Source of the DNA: Coturnix japonica
Lineage: Eukaryota > Chordata > Aves > Galliformes > Phasianidae
NCBI RefSeq assembly: GCF_001577835.2
Contig: NC_029542.1
Span: 210,582 to 274,581 of the forward strand
Direction of reading: 5' to 3'
Length of the DNA: 64,000 nucleotides
The notes beneath the pieces were generated by a model. It was not told where the DNA came from. It saw only the letters and a list, made by a program, of their open reading frames with translations, and did not search any database. Each line of letters begins with the position of its first letter. Positions within the stretch are counted from its first letter, which is position 1. A program made the translations under genes and the position numbers. Of this stretch, positions 21,258 through 32,650 are shown piece by piece.

Positions 21258-22411
21258 TCCTTCACAGCACAGAGGTACAAGGCGCTGTCAGAGAGCTCGA
21301 CTTCTGCCAGCTGCAGGAGGCTGTATTTTGCGGTGGTGTTCAGCCACGTGGTGAAACGGCCGTTTTGTTTGGTGCCTGCTGTTGGCTGATATGTGACCAG
21401 CTGTGGGGCTTGGCCTTCCTTCTGCTGGTACCAAAGAAAGGCATCAAAGTTGGAGGTTTGGTATGTGCAGGAGATCTGGAAGGTGTTTCCCTCCTCCACT
21501 GTGACTTGTCTTTCTTGCTGGGTGACTGTGGTCTGCCCCATGGCATCTGGAAGAAGAAAGCAAAGGTAAGGAGCTCTGCAGGGAAGGCTCCAGCCTGCCA
21601 ACATTGATTGGATACAAAACAGTGGGAAATAATTCTCCCTGTGTTTTGTCCTGAAGAAATGTGTTGAGGCCTAGACATATCAAGGTGGTTTTGGAAGACC
21701 TCTGATCTTGTAGGCCAAAGCAGATGCTGTGCTGTTTCCCTGCTGAGGGCAACAGGGAACAGCCTGTCCTGGCTCTGCAGGTTGAAGGATCCATGGGGCT
21801 ACTGGGAAAAGACACATCCTGCTTCTTTATCCCTGTCATCCTGGAGCACTCTTATGTCCCTCAGTATACTCTAAGCTGAGCTGGGGGGTGACAAATGTCA
21901 TCTCTGCCTGATCTGATATCCAGGAGAATACAGGAAGCCATGGACAATGTGCACCAGCCTGCATCCCCTTAATGCTGATGGGATGAGATTTTTAATGTCA
22001 CTCTTGTGACTTTGACAGGATTTGCTTCTATTTGTAGGAAAAGCTGAAATATCTGACTGAAGAGATGGCATCAATCTTCAGTGATGGCAGCAGATGTGCT
22101 GGAAGGCAAAGGGAGAGATAGAGAGAAAAAAAAAAAAAGTGCAGAAAAGCTGGAGAGCTCCTGAGGTCTCTCTTATGTATCTTCCCTCATCATTTCCAAC
22201 AGCAGCAGAATCTAGAGAGAACTGGTGCAATACCACCATTATCCATCAATATTTGCCCAAGTTTTATTTTTACTCAGGAGATGTTTGCCACAAAGACCCG
22301 GTGAGGCTGGTGAGCACTTCCTGGGGAGAAGATGGATGCCTTGATTAAAAGCCAGCACTTACCCAGCAGTTGTCCCAGGAAGGCAGTGAGGACGAGATAG
22401 CTGCGGTGCAT
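21258..22411 (-). CDS. T-cell receptor alpha/delta V segment, family 2
   Basis: Two exons. Leader exon 22,363-22,411 (49 nt) encodes [16 protein letters not shown] with donor G|GTAAGT; V exon 21,258-21,546 follows an acceptor TTCTTCCAG after an 816-bp intron. The join is in frame (G+AT, Asp) and gives ...[21 protein letters not shown]-set landmarks are Cys (QISCTY), [17 protein letters not shown], the NGRFTTWLN strand and [10 protein letters not shown]. Length is normal for a V region. This closely resembles the chicken V-alpha-2 family as I remember it. Everything needed for use is present: leader, splice sites, open frame, recombination signal. Whether it joins to alpha or delta J segments is not shown by the sequence. 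Confidence 0.87.
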
Positions 22412-23790
22412 GCTGAGACCGACCCTTCTGTTTGCTGAGTAAGAAGGAGGCAGAAAACCACCTCGCAGCCTAAGATGTCACAGCTGCCGGAAATGACTCT
22501 GCTGACTCCACAGGCAGGGTGCACGCTGCCATTAGCAACACCCACAGGTAACACCACCATTTCTCTTATAATCCTTAAGCACAGAGCCAAGTGCTGTTCC
22601 TGCTCTGTGGCTAATGAAGATTGTAGTTCCCCAGTGGAAGCACACACCTTCACCCACTGGCTTGACAAGCACTCCCATAGTCACACAGCTCATCAGTGTT
22701 AACACAGGCCCCTGCCAGGAGCCAGCATGTGGCTCTCAACCTTTTTTTAGGATAGGCCAGCCTGCTGATCACTGGCCAACAAATGCATGCAGTCCCCCAC
22801 TCCTCTCACACACTTCCCCACACTCGTGCTGGTCCCGCAGATATTACCATGGGATCTCAGCCTGCTGAACCTCCACTCCCAGGCTTTGTGTTTCCTTACC
22901 CACCTCTGTCCCATTTTCCTCACAGTTTAATCCTGATGTGCTATGGATGTGGTTTTGGCCATTGGCAGCCAGTCTCTACATCTGCTGTCCTTGACCTTGG
23001 TGCACTCCCATATGAGAAAGAGAGTACATTTCAATGTTACACAAGTAAGTCAGGACTTACGAAGAGACCTGTGCTGTGCTGGTCAGGCATAGGTCTTATC
23101 CCAGCAGGTGTATTGAGTGGAAATTGTTGACCTCCCTCCTCTGGTCATTTTCTCACTGCCGCATTTCCCACAACTTTGACCCATTATGTATGCATTGCCT
23201 TAAAATTTGTCAGAGATTACACAGATGGCTCCAGTGCATCCTTATTATTTGTTTTCATCTTCTAACTTGTTGCTCACAAAGTTCTATGTCACTCCAAATC
23301 TAACAGCTTTAGTTCCCTAATGGCCAAAGAATTATGGTCTGAAGAGTTCTGGTTCCCTTCCTTGTCTCCCTTTTTGCTTACAGTTTGGGGTCAGTCTGTG
23401 CTTTGCTTATCAGACTCCATTTTACTTGTAATTCCCTTTGACCTGAGAAGGGACTTGATCCACAGCCAGCATGAGGCAGTAGCCCTCACAGTCAACACAC
23501 CTTACAGAGGCCTCTGCTGAAAATACACCTCACCTCCAGAGGCTCTCAATCCTGTCACACTATCTCATAGTCTGAAGACAGAGACACTGTGGGGACCACT
23601 GGAAGGTGTTTGTGACCTCGACATGCCGCGCTCATGGAGGTGTGCAGCTGGAAGGCCTTATTCCAGAGGATGCCGAGCATTGCCAGGGACATTCTCCAGG
23701 TCAGCACTGTAAGCTCGGGAGGCCCCAGCCGGAGGTGACGCATCGCCCCCTGCGGGCCAGGAAACCACGGTGCCCCGCCACGCCCAAAGC
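22412..23790. other. Spacer between family-2 and family-1 V segments
   Basis: Matched by 36,777-38,218, 39,701-40,280 and 14,934-16,834 (minus the SINE pair). It holds the 5' flank of the family-2 leader and ends in the conserved 3' flank of the next V segment (CATCGCCCCCTGCGGGCC, 23,741). No gene. Confidence 0.5.
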
Positions 23791-23829
23791 GGTTCGTGTC
23801 CGGCCGCAGCCCCGGCTCCACTCCCCGTG
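23791..23829 (-). promoter_or_regulatory. 23-spacer recombination signal of V segment
   Basis: Minus strand: heptamer CACGGGG (23,829-23,823), 23-bp spacer, nonamer ACACGAACC (23,799-23,791; 7 of 9 match consensus). Confidence 0.75.
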
Positions 23830-24347
23830 TGCCCACGGCACAGTAATACACCGCCGCGTCCGCGAGCCGGGGCCGGGCGAGCCACAGGGCGCTGGAGCGG
23901 CGGTCTGCAGACACCAACAACCGCCCCTCCGGGTCCGGAACCTCCTTGGAGCCTTTAAAAACGCTCACAATGAATGCAGGCCCTCGGTCGGGGAGCTGAC
24001 GGTACCAGTGAATGTAGTCGTTGATCTGTATTTTTGGGTGTGAGCAGGTGATGTTGATGCCGGTGCCCTCGCTGGTCTCTGCAGACGGCTCCTGCTGCAC
24101 CTGGGCTCTGCTCACAGTCACTGCTGAGAAGAAAAGCAGCAGCAAACTCAGAAGATCCATTTTCTCCCGCTGAAATTTCATGCAGGCTGAGAGAGCTGCA
24201 CGAGCTCGGAGAGAAGCCGAAGGGCAAGATGAGAGCACAGCCCCATCCCCCTGTAGCCCCCGCAGTGCGACCCCGCCGGCGGCAGCTCCGCGCACCCAGG
24301 AGCACCACGGCCAGAACCGCCAGAACCGCAGCCCGGCACTGTCGCAT
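23830..24347 (-). CDS. T-cell receptor alpha/delta V segment, family 1
   Basis: The V region reads AQVQQEPSAETSEG, Cys (NITCSHP), IHWYRQLPDRG, FKGSKEVPDPEGR and ADAAVYYCAV, a complete V-set domain resembling chicken V-alpha-1. Two leaders are possible. (1) Spliced: exon 24,296-24,347 encodes MRQCRAAVLAVLAVVLL, donor G|GTGCGC, acceptor TTCTTCTCAG, V exon 23,830-24,123, joined in frame. (2) Continuous: ATG at 24,181 or 24,160 reads MDLLSLLLLFFSAVTVSRA straight into the V region with no intron, also an excellent signal peptide. This copy allows both. Domain intact, signal present, so it looks usable. TRAV or TRDV not resolved. Confidence 0.85.
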
Positions 24348-24910
24348 CCGGCCGCTCCGCCTCCCGCGTCACGCTGACTCTGGCAGCCCCGGCTCTGCTC
24401 CTCCCTCGGCGCCTCCTCCCCTCCGCCGCCGCCAGCTTCGCCCTGGGGCTGCACCCTGCGCCACTGTCACTCGGGGTTGCTCCCTGCTGCGAGTTCCTTG
24501 CGACTGTGCTCGGGAAGTGCTGTTCGGGCTCTGCGTGTCCCATAGCGTAGCCCAGGTGCGGACGCGTAAGAGGAGAGCTGAGGGACTGCTGTGAAAGCTC
24601 CTTCGGAGCAGAAGAACCAGTCGCCCGTCTACAGAGTCCCCCACGACCTGGGCAGGCGAGAGGGGAGAGCGATGCGGCCGACCCCTGGTGCCTCGCTTGT
24701 ACCCGGTGCTGCCGCAACTCCGGAATCCCGGCAGCGGAAACGGGTCTTGTGCTGCTGCCCGGGAACGCGGCACCGCGAGAGCTCCACGAGCTCCGAGTCC
24801 CGCAGTCTGCTGCTGCCCGTGGTGCTGATGTCGCTGCTCGAGGAGTCCCAGAAAGGCCGGCTGCGGAACCGGGTAGGGCGTCTGGGAATGCGGAGCAACA
24901 GGATTTGAAT
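24348..24910. promoter_or_regulatory. GC-rich conserved block 5' of V segment
   Basis: CpG-rich, includes CTCCTCGGCGCCTCCTCCCC-type GC tracts and a conserved core GTGCTGATGTCGCTGCTCGA (24,822 region). Also present at 17,750-18,180, 40,381-40,740 and 46,700-47,130. Likely V promoter and upstream region. Long frames on both strands here are composition effects. Confidence 0.45.
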
Positions 24911-25230
24911 GCTTAGGAGAGTCTGAGAGGGAGCCTGGAGTCACGGTTACAGATTCCCTGACAGGATCAGCGGGATCCAAAGCAAAGTTTATGGGGATAG
25001 GAAAGGTGCCTGCCACATCTGGTTGGGGTTCAAGGCCTGCACTTGTTCCATTAGAATTGTGAACCCCTGTTCTTGTAGCAGCACACAGCACATGTCAGGG
25101 AGTTCTTCAGCCCCAGTCTGACTCCAATATTTAGCAACAAGCCACTCATGCCACTCTCCCCAGTAACTGGTAATTTGTCCATGCTGTGTGCACAAGACTG
25201 AGTGAGATGGTGCAGAGTTAATAAATGATT
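24911..25230. other. Duplicated V 5' flank
   Basis: Matches 47,135-47,570 (shared CACAGCACATG and CCACTCATGCCACTCTCCCC). No gene. Confidence 0.5.
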
Positions 25231-25270
25231 CATAAGAGATCATAAGAGATCATAAGAGATCATAAGAGAT
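25231..25270. repeat. Tandem repeat (CATAAGAGAT)x4
   Basis: Four exact 10-bp units in a row. The 47.5-kb paralogue lacks them. Confidence 0.95.
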
Positions 25271-25869
25271 CTGTGGAGATCAAACATTTGGCTCAACCTG
25301 ATCTCAGGGGCCCCTTCTGCACACCACTCTATCCCTCCCCACATGTTCATCCCTTTCTCTGTATGTCCCAAGGAGTGATTCCATAGGTCTGTCTCACACC
25401 AGTCCCCATCCGTGTCCTGATTCACAGCTGCAACTCTTGCAAAGGCCAGGCTTGTCTTCCTGGAGGTTGCCTGGAGATTGTTTGATTTCTCATCAGCTCT
25501 TGTGATTGTTGAGATTTATTTCTTCGTATCATTTCCATTGCCTTTCTGCACACAGGCTTAAGGAAATACTTCGTCACAATCCTCTTGTGTCCCACATCCA
25601 GTACAACACGTTTTTTATGTATTTCATGAAATCTCTTCAAAAATGGGAAATGTGATGTGATGGAAGCACAAGTGGAGAATGCCTACTGGTGAGTGAAAGG
25701 AGAGGGAAGAGGAAGAACTCTGAAGATGATACCGATGTCCGAATATATGATGAAAGGCAGAGCATATTTGGACAATGAGGATGAGAAAAATCAAGTTCCT
25801 GTCCTAAAGCCCATGCTCTAAACAGAACCAGCACCACAGGACAAATGAACAATGATCTTCCTGGTGTTA
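25271..25869. other. Spacer, no gene recognised
   Basis: 25,500-25,860 matches 42,740-43,010 and 47,930-48,180 (shared CTGGTGAGTGAAAGGAGAGGG with the latter). No coding region. Confidence 0.45.
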
Positions 25870-26160
25870 TGCACTAGTGCTCAATGTGGTAACAGGCACA
25901 AACTTTTACACCGGAATATCCATTTGAATGAGGGAAAGAGCATCTTTCATATGAGCGTGAAGGAGCAAAGCACTGAAATAAGCTGCCCATAGAGGTTTGT
26001 AATCTCCTTGGGAGATACTGAAAACACATCTGAATGAGATCCTGTTCAGGCTGATCTAGGGAATGTGCTTTACTATGGAAGTTGGACTAGATGATGTTCA
26101 CGTGTCCCTTCCAACCCCTACATTTCTGTGATATTTTGATTCTACCTGCCAGTTAAAATG
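25870..26160 (+). mobile_element. CR1 LINE, 3' end fragment
   Basis: Paralogue of the copy at 3965: ACACCGGAATATCCA..., AAGCACTGAAATAAGCTGCC, GTTGGACTAGATGATGTTC, CCCTTCCAACCCCTAC and the tail TTCTGTGATATTTTGATTC. Confidence 0.85.
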
Positions 26161-26264
26161 GCTCATAGATGTGTTCCTGAGTGCTTCATGGACTGTTCCT
26201 CTTATGTTCCTGTGCTCTGCTTTCTCCTCAGCATCTCTCCCACGTACAGCTTCAGCCCTGATCT

Positions 26265-26574
26265 ATGTACCCCTATGACTAGTGCCCAGCATGCCCAGTA
26301 CCTGCCATGCTGGACTTCTGGCCTCACCATGTTGGTCAAAAGCTGCAAGGATGCAGTGCCTAACTCCACTGTCATAACTGTGACCCCTCCTGTGATAGTG
26401 GTCCAGTCTGCCCACATCCACAGCTCCTTCATGCAGAACACTAGTGTGAGATCCTCCAACTCTGCTGCTGTTGCAGCATCCTCAACAGTGATGGAGTCTC
26501 CTTCAGTTTTGGGTACAGTGAACTCTCCGGCACTGTCAGGTGCTACTGCAGCACATGGAAGCCTGATGTGCTAA
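26265..26574 (+). pseudogene. Feather beta-keratin pseudogene (K4)
   Basis: Sister of the pseudogene at 4355. It starts ATG TAC CCC TAT GAC TAG, so codon 6 is the same premature stop. The core survives (NSTVITVTPPVIVV, SSFMQNTSVRSS), then a one-base loss in GTTGCAGCATCC shifts the frame relative to the 4355 copy. Another frame stays open from 26,158 to 26,574 but does not encode a keratin from its start. No TATA box at the expected distance. Confidence 0.8.
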
Positions 26575-28060
26575 AACCACTAATGAGGGTCTATTCCTGG
26601 TCCCCTAGGAATTGGTAAAGTATGCTGAACTGAGGACTGAGATCCTGGCCATGGATTTCAGAAAGACTGAGTGTCCAGTGCTCTCTTCTAAAAAAAGGGA
26701 AGTAAGGGCACACTGAAGACATTGCTACAGCCTCATTTACTTGTCTCCTACTATCTCATTTCTCTTTCCTTTCTACTATTCTTTAAGACCCGCAGGACAC
26801 AGGAGACTTCCAGGCATTCTGCTGGCTGCTCTCCCTCTATGGGACAGTCAGATAGGATTTCGGTGGGATCTCTGCAATAGATGATGGGAACAAATATCTG
26901 TCAGCTCCTGGTTACTGCCTGCACTGACAGGGTTCTCTCAAAGTGAGATCAAGTGTCTCTTCCTAGTCCTTACAACTGTCTGCTTCCCAATCTTCACCTC
27001 CACATGATCCTTTGTTGTTGTAGTCTTGTGTAGCAAAGGAAGAAAGGTAATTTTTGTTGTCAGGGAATGAGGTGAGGACATGAAGGCGGACTTCCATCCT
27101 CTGGAGAGATGGAGAGATGTGGATTTGATAGAAGGTGCACTCAGTGGAAAAGCAATGGGATGGATGGTTGCATTTAAGAGGAAGTGTCTTCTCTGGCTTC
27201 TCTGACAACATGTCCAGTGTCTACCATGACTCTCTTCTACTCACTTTTAACATCTGTTCTGTTTACAATCCGTTTTTCTCAGAGATCTCTTTTAGTTAGA
27301 CCTACAATGAGTCTAGACTGACCTACTTTTGATTTTTTCAAACCCTTCTTTGATGCAGTACTAAAGAAACTATCCTGTGACTGCCAGGCATATTTATCTT
27401 CTGAACAGAAAATGGAAAAGGAACAGTCAAGTCTTCAGGGAGCTGTAGTTGTTGAAGCTATTTCCCTCAGACACAGTCTCATCATATTTCACCTACTGGT
27501 CTCTCTACGTATTCCCTTCCCTACCATTTTCAGCCTTCTCTGACAAACAGCCCTCTGAAAATAAAGGCTACATCAATGCACTCACAAAAGCACAGGCTCA
27601 CATGGAATCAAAATCGCACGCACACTTCAGGTACATGTGTGCACTCATCACTCATGCTCAAGCACACGCTGCAGAGGCATGGGCTGAGGCAAAGGGGGCT
27701 GCCTGAGGAGACACTGGGGACCTTTCTGGCAGGGCAAAGCTGCAGTGCTCTGATGACAACCCCACTACACTTTATCAGGCTGACTTCACCTGCCTTCTCC
27801 AGACCTGATCACCACTAGAGCTGAGACATCGGTCTCACCCATGAAATTCTGCCCTATAAATGTTTGAGCCTTTAATCACAGAACTTCAAAGAAACCTTCT
27901 TTAGAAAATGGGCTCATCATAAATCTGGAAATGAAAAGGTAGCACTGAAGGAAATAAAAAAACAGCCCATATAATGAGAAGGGATATCTTACATTCAAAG
28001 TTAGTTATTCAGAAATTTATGGTCTGTATCAACCATACCTCTGGACCTGCAGCAATGAGG
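26575..28060. other. Spacer upstream of keratin gene
   Basis: 26,575-27,440 matches 4680-5560. 27,450-27,720 matches 43,500-43,760 and 48,640-49,260. From 27,900 the conserved proximal keratin promoter begins. No gene. Confidence 0.5.
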
Positions 28061-28066
28061 GACCAG

Positions 28067-28133
28067 TATAAAAGGCAGCCCAGTTCCCAACTCTGCCATC
28101 CACTTCTCTTGCCTTCTCCTCACTAGGAACTAG
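28067..28133 (+). promoter_or_regulatory. Keratin TATA box and untranslated exon 1
   Basis: TATAAAAG at 28,067-28,074; exon 1 ends at donor CTAG|GTAAGTG (GT 28,134-28,135). Confidence 0.85.
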
Positions 28134-28482
28134 GTAAGTGTGAAGCCTTCTCTCCTCCTCTTGTCTCAACAAAATGTTATCAGACAGTTGAGTTCTGTGC
28201 TATGGGAGACCATGGAGGAGATGACGTCTGCTCAGAGAATGCTTGGGACACAGCTTACATGGCTTTAGATTGATGCACTCAAAAAGAGTCTCTCACATCC
28301 AGACAACTCTTTGTGGGACCCTGGCATAATGCAGAAATGTGACTTTCTTTCTCAGCCTTCTCCTCCATCCTTAGTAGTTGCCCTAGCTCCTTTGTGAGAT
28401 GCTACCCAGGCTGTTTCTCGCATGCCCTCATGCTCTACTTTTTTCTGTCCCTCTCTCCTAGGTGTACCGCCAGCTCCAAGAC

Positions 28483-28785
28483 ATGTCCTGCTACACCCAG
28501 TGTGTGCCATGCCGACCCTGCGACACAACCCCTCTGGCCAGCAGCTGCAATGAGCCCTGTGTCCGGCAGTGCCAGAACTCCACCATTGTCATTGAGCTCT
28601 CCCCTGTGGTGGTGACCCTGCCCGGACCCATCCTCAGCTCCTTCCCACAGAACACTGTTGTAGCATCCTCCACCTCTGCTGCTGTTGGCAGCATCCTCAG
28701 TTCTGAGGGTGTTCCCATCACCTCAGGGGGCTTTGACCTCTCCAGCTTTGGCAGCCGCTACTGTGGCAGAAGATGCCTGCCCTGA
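28483..28785 (+). CDS. Feather beta-keratin (corneous beta-protein)
   Basis: 100 residues, [20 protein letters not shown]..., with the core [17 protein letters not shown] at about 42-58 and the tail [11 protein letters not shown]. It differs from the 6383 copy at few sites (DTT for GPT, ELS for EPS, VAS for VGS in the core, SSF for SGL). The P-to-L change just before the core and loss of one core Gly are unusual for the family. The start follows the acceptor CTCTCCTAG (AG 28,460-28,461) by 21 bp; intron ~327 bp. The last codon is TGA in place of the usual TGC, as at 6383, so the terminal Cys is missing. The polyadenylation hexamer at the matching place is GTTAAA (29,087-29,092). Confidence 0.92.
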   Translation: MSCYTQCVPCRPCDTTPLASSCNEPCVRQCQNSTIVIELSPVVVTLPGPILSSFPQNTVVASSTSAAVGSILSSEGVPITSGGFDLSSFGSRYCGRRCLP

Positions 28786-30368
28786 TAAAGGGACTGGCTG
28801 TGATCCTGGAGAAATTCTTCTTGAAACTGTGAACGTGATGCTGTATCAAGAAGGAATCTTTAAGACTGCTTTCAGAGACATTGACAGTCCTCAGCTATTC
28901 TGGGGAATGCTGGCAGGAAGGGCCAATCCTGGGCTTTTTGAAAACATGTCTCATGACTCTTCCAGTCCCTTCCACATTATTTTCTTCTTCCTTCTCCCCT
29001 CTGGCATCCCCCATTTTATTTCTTTCTCCATGCTGCTCTTGTGTGCTATGAAGCTCTGTAAAAAATCATTTCCTCTCTTAAAATTTGTTAAATATTTCTG
29101 CATCTCATTTGAGCTTTTGATGTTGTTTTCACATTAAACTGCCTCCAGAATTATCATGGGAGTATGGCTTGGCTCTTGATGTGTATTAGATGAGTATTAT
29201 ATTCACCCTTCTCCATCCCCAGGAGAACAGGAGGTTGTGACAGACCATAGAGGCTGTTGTCTTGGCACTGTCCCTTTCACCTGAAGAAGATAGTGATTCC
29301 ACTAGATGCCTGTGGCAGAACAAGAGACTACTGGCCTTTTCCTAGCTATGTTTCTGCCCACAGCTATCTCCAAAACTTGAGTTAAGTGAGAACACAACCT
29401 CACCTCCTGTTACAGAACAGAAACTGTGGTGTCAAAGGCCATGAAAAGAGGCCACTTTGCTGGGTCATAGAAACAAGGCTCTTCTTGCTGTCACACGTGT
29501 TACACAGGGGTAGTAGGAGTGGATGGCAGAAGTTCTTTTTCCACCCTTCATCTCCTATTGTTTATGAGCCTCCTCAGAACCAACTGGTTCCTTTCAAAAA
29601 CGTTGGCACAAGCCTTGTGTGAGCTCAGACTTGCAATTGGATGAATTCTGCACCATGGAGCCTGTGCTCAGTGTGACTACATTTTCCTCTATAAACATTC
29701 ACTAAAGATTTCTGCATTACCCCTGAGCTTTTGATTATTCTTTCCACCTTGTATGGCTCCAGAGGGCCTCCAGCCCTGGGAGCTGTTCTCCCAGGGAGAA
29801 TGTTTTTGCTCCTGGTGGGTACGAGATGAGTGTTTACAGAGACCCTTCTCTTTTGCCAGAAGAAAGGGAGGTTGTGACGCACTGCAAAGGCTGCTCTCTT
29901 GGGCACTGTCCCTAGAAGCAGAAGGTCTCTCTGCCAGTGGTAGAAGAGGGAACTATTGGCCTTTGCCTTGCAATATTTCTGCCCACAGCTAAGCCAAAAG
30001 GTTGCTTAAAGGGAGAACATGACCACTGATCAGCTTATGGAAAAAGCATGGGTATAAGCCTCCTTGCTGGCTCATAGAAACAGGGCTCCTCCTACTCTCA
30101 CCAGTGTGGCACCAGGGAAGCAAGAGAGGACAGTAGAATTGTGAGGAGGTCTCCGTGGTGTATAACAGAACTTGTAATTTATGCGGTCTTACTCACTTCA
30201 GACATAGATGTGTCTGACTCACATTCAGTCAATGGCTGCAATGGGTGTCCTGCTCTTTTCTCCCGATAGCACAGGGAGGTGCATCTTGGTCAGAATGGAG
30301 TTTGTTGGCCCTGCAGGCAGCGCCCCCTGCGGGTCCCGACGGCACTGTACTCCCGGGACGACCAAAGC
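28786..30368. other. Keratin 3' UTR and spacer to V segment
   Basis: 28,786-29,150 matches the 3' UTR at 6686-7050. A second UTR-like tract at 29,680-29,760 (AAACATTCACTAAAGATTTCTGC) resembles the UTR ends at 51,350 and 55,920, suggesting unequal exchange between keratin units. No coding region. Confidence 0.5.
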
Positions 30369-30407
30369 GGTTCGTGTCCGGCCGCAGCCCCGGCTCCTCT
30401 CCCCGTG
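30369..30407 (-). promoter_or_regulatory. 23-spacer recombination signal of V segment
   Basis: Minus strand: heptamer CACGGGG (30,407-30,401), 23-bp spacer, nonamer ACACGAACC (30,377-30,369). Identical to the signal at 23,791 apart from the spacer. Confidence 0.75.
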
Positions 30408-30759
30408 TGCCTACGGCGCAGTAATACACCGCCGCGTCCCCGAGCCGGGGCCGGGCGAGCCACAGGGCGCTGGAGCGGCGGTCTGCCGACACCGACAGCC
30501 GTCCCACCGGGTTCGGCACCTCCTTGGAGTCTTTAAAAACGCTCACAATGAAGACAGGACCTCGGTCCGGGAGCTGACGGTACCAGTGGATGTTTTCGTT
30601 GGACTGTATGCTGGGGTGTGAGCAGGTGATGTTGATGCCGGTGTCCTCGCTGGTCTCTACCAAAGGCTCCTGCTGCACCTGGGCTCTGCTCACAGTCACT
30701 GCCGAGAAGAAAAGAAGCAGCAAACTCAGAAAATCCATTTTCTCCCGCTGAAATTTCAT
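30408..30759 (-). CDS. T-cell receptor alpha/delta V segment, family 1
   Basis: Continuous frame from ATG 30,759 (or 30,738): MDFLSLLLLFFSAVTVSRA leads directly into AQVQQEPLVETSED, Cys (NITCSHP), IHWYRQLPDRG, FKDSKEVPNP and GDAAVYYCAV. All V-set landmarks are present. The upstream spliced-leader exon of the family is damaged: its ATG reads CTG, it has lost bases, and the first acceptor AG reads GG (CTCGGCAG). So the continuous leader is the only workable one here. V region and recombination signal are intact. Confidence 0.82.
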
Positions 30760-30769
30760 ATCACAGGAC

Positions 30770-31040
30770 AGAGGTGCACGAGCTGGGAAAGAAGCCAAAG
30801 ATTCAGAGGCGTTCGCGGCCGAGGCCCCGGCCCTCGCAGGACACAAAGTCCGGCCCCGCCGGCGGCAGCCACGCGCACCCAGGAGCACCCCGCCAGCCGC
30901 GCTTGGCACTGCCACAGCCCGCTACTCCGCTGCCCTTGCCTGCCCTGGCTCTCTGCTCCGCCCGCGGTGCCTCCTCCCCGTCACCGCCCCCAGCTCCGCC
31001 CCGCGGCTGCTCGGAACCACCTCGCTGTCATTTGGATGTC
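30770..31040. promoter_or_regulatory. CpG-rich 5' region of V segment
   Basis: Contains the damaged leader exon (about 30,880-30,925) and the conserved CCAGCTCCGCCCCGCGGCTG followed by GGAACCACCTCGCTGTC, shared with 8570-8610. Probable promoter by position. Confidence 0.5.
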
Positions 31041-31724
31041 CAGCAATGACATCTAAAGACATCTGCTATAAAACAGATCGCTGAAGAAGTTTTGAATGGA
31101 GTTGACCAGTAGTTCCTTCTGTTCCCTTCCTCAGTCGAGCTATGACTTCAACTGACATGACCCCAGAGAGATGACAGAGCTGCATCACAATGACATTAGC
31201 CAATCAGACACCCTTGGATGGATTGCTCGTCAGCTCCAGGACACAAGTATGTCCAAGTTTCATGACTAATTATGAAGGAAATAGAAGCATTCATTATGTC
31301 AGACATTCACTTCTCATTATTTACTCTGTCTCAAGGTCCAGTGGACATTCAATCTCCTTAGCTATCTTTTGGCTGTCATGGTGGACACTTTGCTCACTAT
31401 TCTTCCCTGGCAAGTTTTCATCTCAGGAGGAGCTGTGGTCTTCCGGACTGCATCCCTGCATTCTCTTTGGAAGTTGCATGTCTGTGACTACTGATAGAGC
31501 CTCTTCTGTGTTGCAGGATATCACCATCTTCCATCTTCAAACATCTTGACTGCCTCTCTCTATGGCCCATTTGCAATGGACTCCACCTGCTGTTCCTTGA
31601 CAGCCAAGAGGTCCAACTGAACTTCAGAATGCATTACACACTCCACACCCAATTGGTCAATAACACATTATTCTCCCACATTAGTTAGCCTTGGTGTGTC
31701 TTCAACTGGAAAATATTTGACTGT
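31041..31724. other. Module spacer lacking the CR1 endonuclease piece
   Basis: Matches 8641-9060 and 9905-10,290; the ~850 bp between, with the CR1 endonuclease fragment, is absent here. No gene. Confidence 0.5.
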
Positions 31725-32650
31725 TCTGCACTGCACAACTAAGGGTGTTCAAGGTGCTTTAAAGCAGCCAGAGGAGGGCAGCAGAGCTGATAGTGGGGCT
31801 GGTAGGCATATCATTTAAGGAGAACCTGAGGACATGTGGGTTCTGTAGTTTGGAGAACACAAAGCTTTGGAATGACATCATTGCTCTCTACAATGTCCCG
31901 AAGAGAGAATGCAGAAAGGGTGGTCAGGGTCTCTTCTCCCTGCTATATGGTGAGAGGACATGTGAGGGAATGTCACAAAACAGTAAGAGGAGATGTTCAG
32001 GCCAGACAGTAGTGATGCTGTAAAACAGTTGATCATGAAACTCTCAGAGATTCAAATTGGAGGGCTAGAAGCCAGGCCTTATCTATTTTCTGTGCTGGAT
32101 GCATGGGAGATAAGCTCCATCTATCATGTGTATGTTGCATAAAATATCCTCAGATTATATTCATTACTTTCGTAACATATTCAAACATTTTCCTGTATAG
32201 TACATAGATATTCCATACTTCCCCATAAAATCATTAACGTAGGGTTCTGCCTCATCGCACATGTTCAGACTTTTTGTGGTGGTGGTCCCACAGCCCTCTG
32301 GATGAAGTCAGTACTCTTCCTCCCTGTCCTCACTGCTTGAACCTTGTCTTCACCAATGCTCAGTTAGCTCTTTGTCTTGGTTACTCAATCCTTGCTTACA
32401 CAAAACGAGCTGATTCAAAGCAGAACTTCCCTTGCCAACTTGATACAAGTTGTTCGGTATATTACTGTTATCTGGTAGGAAAAAGAGCACAGATTCTTCC
32501 TGTTTTCTCAGAAAAATCCAGGGTATTCATCAATGAGCACTAGCAAGCTTACCACTATTGCTACAACTGGTATCACTAGGATAAAAATAGTTTAATGTGA
32601 AGGTGGTCAAACACTGGAACAGGCTTCCTAAAGATGTGGATAATGCCCCA
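31725..32650 (+). mobile_element. CR1 LINE 3' fragment, split by a nested repeat
   Basis: CR1 text at 31,725-32,015 (AGCCAGAGGAGGGCAGCAGAG, CTCTACAATGTCCCGAAGAG) and again from about 32,595 (GAAGGTGGTCAAACACTGGAACAGG). The nested ~570-bp repeat lies between. Confidence 0.75.
32020..32590. repeat. Unclassified repeat nested in CR1, copy 3
   Basis: Matches 10,595-11,185 throughout. See that entry for ends and possible LTR nature. Confidence 0.5.

Noticed and set aside
24369-25091. 240-codon minus-strand open frame
   Set aside because: Pro/Ser/Gln-rich translation of the GC-rich V 5' region. The similar frame at 46,677-47,213 is alike only because the DNA is duplicated and soon shifts frame.
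25231-25270. CRISPR-like direct repeats
   Set aside because: Four head-to-tail 10-bp units without spacers in a bird genome; a simple tandem repeat.
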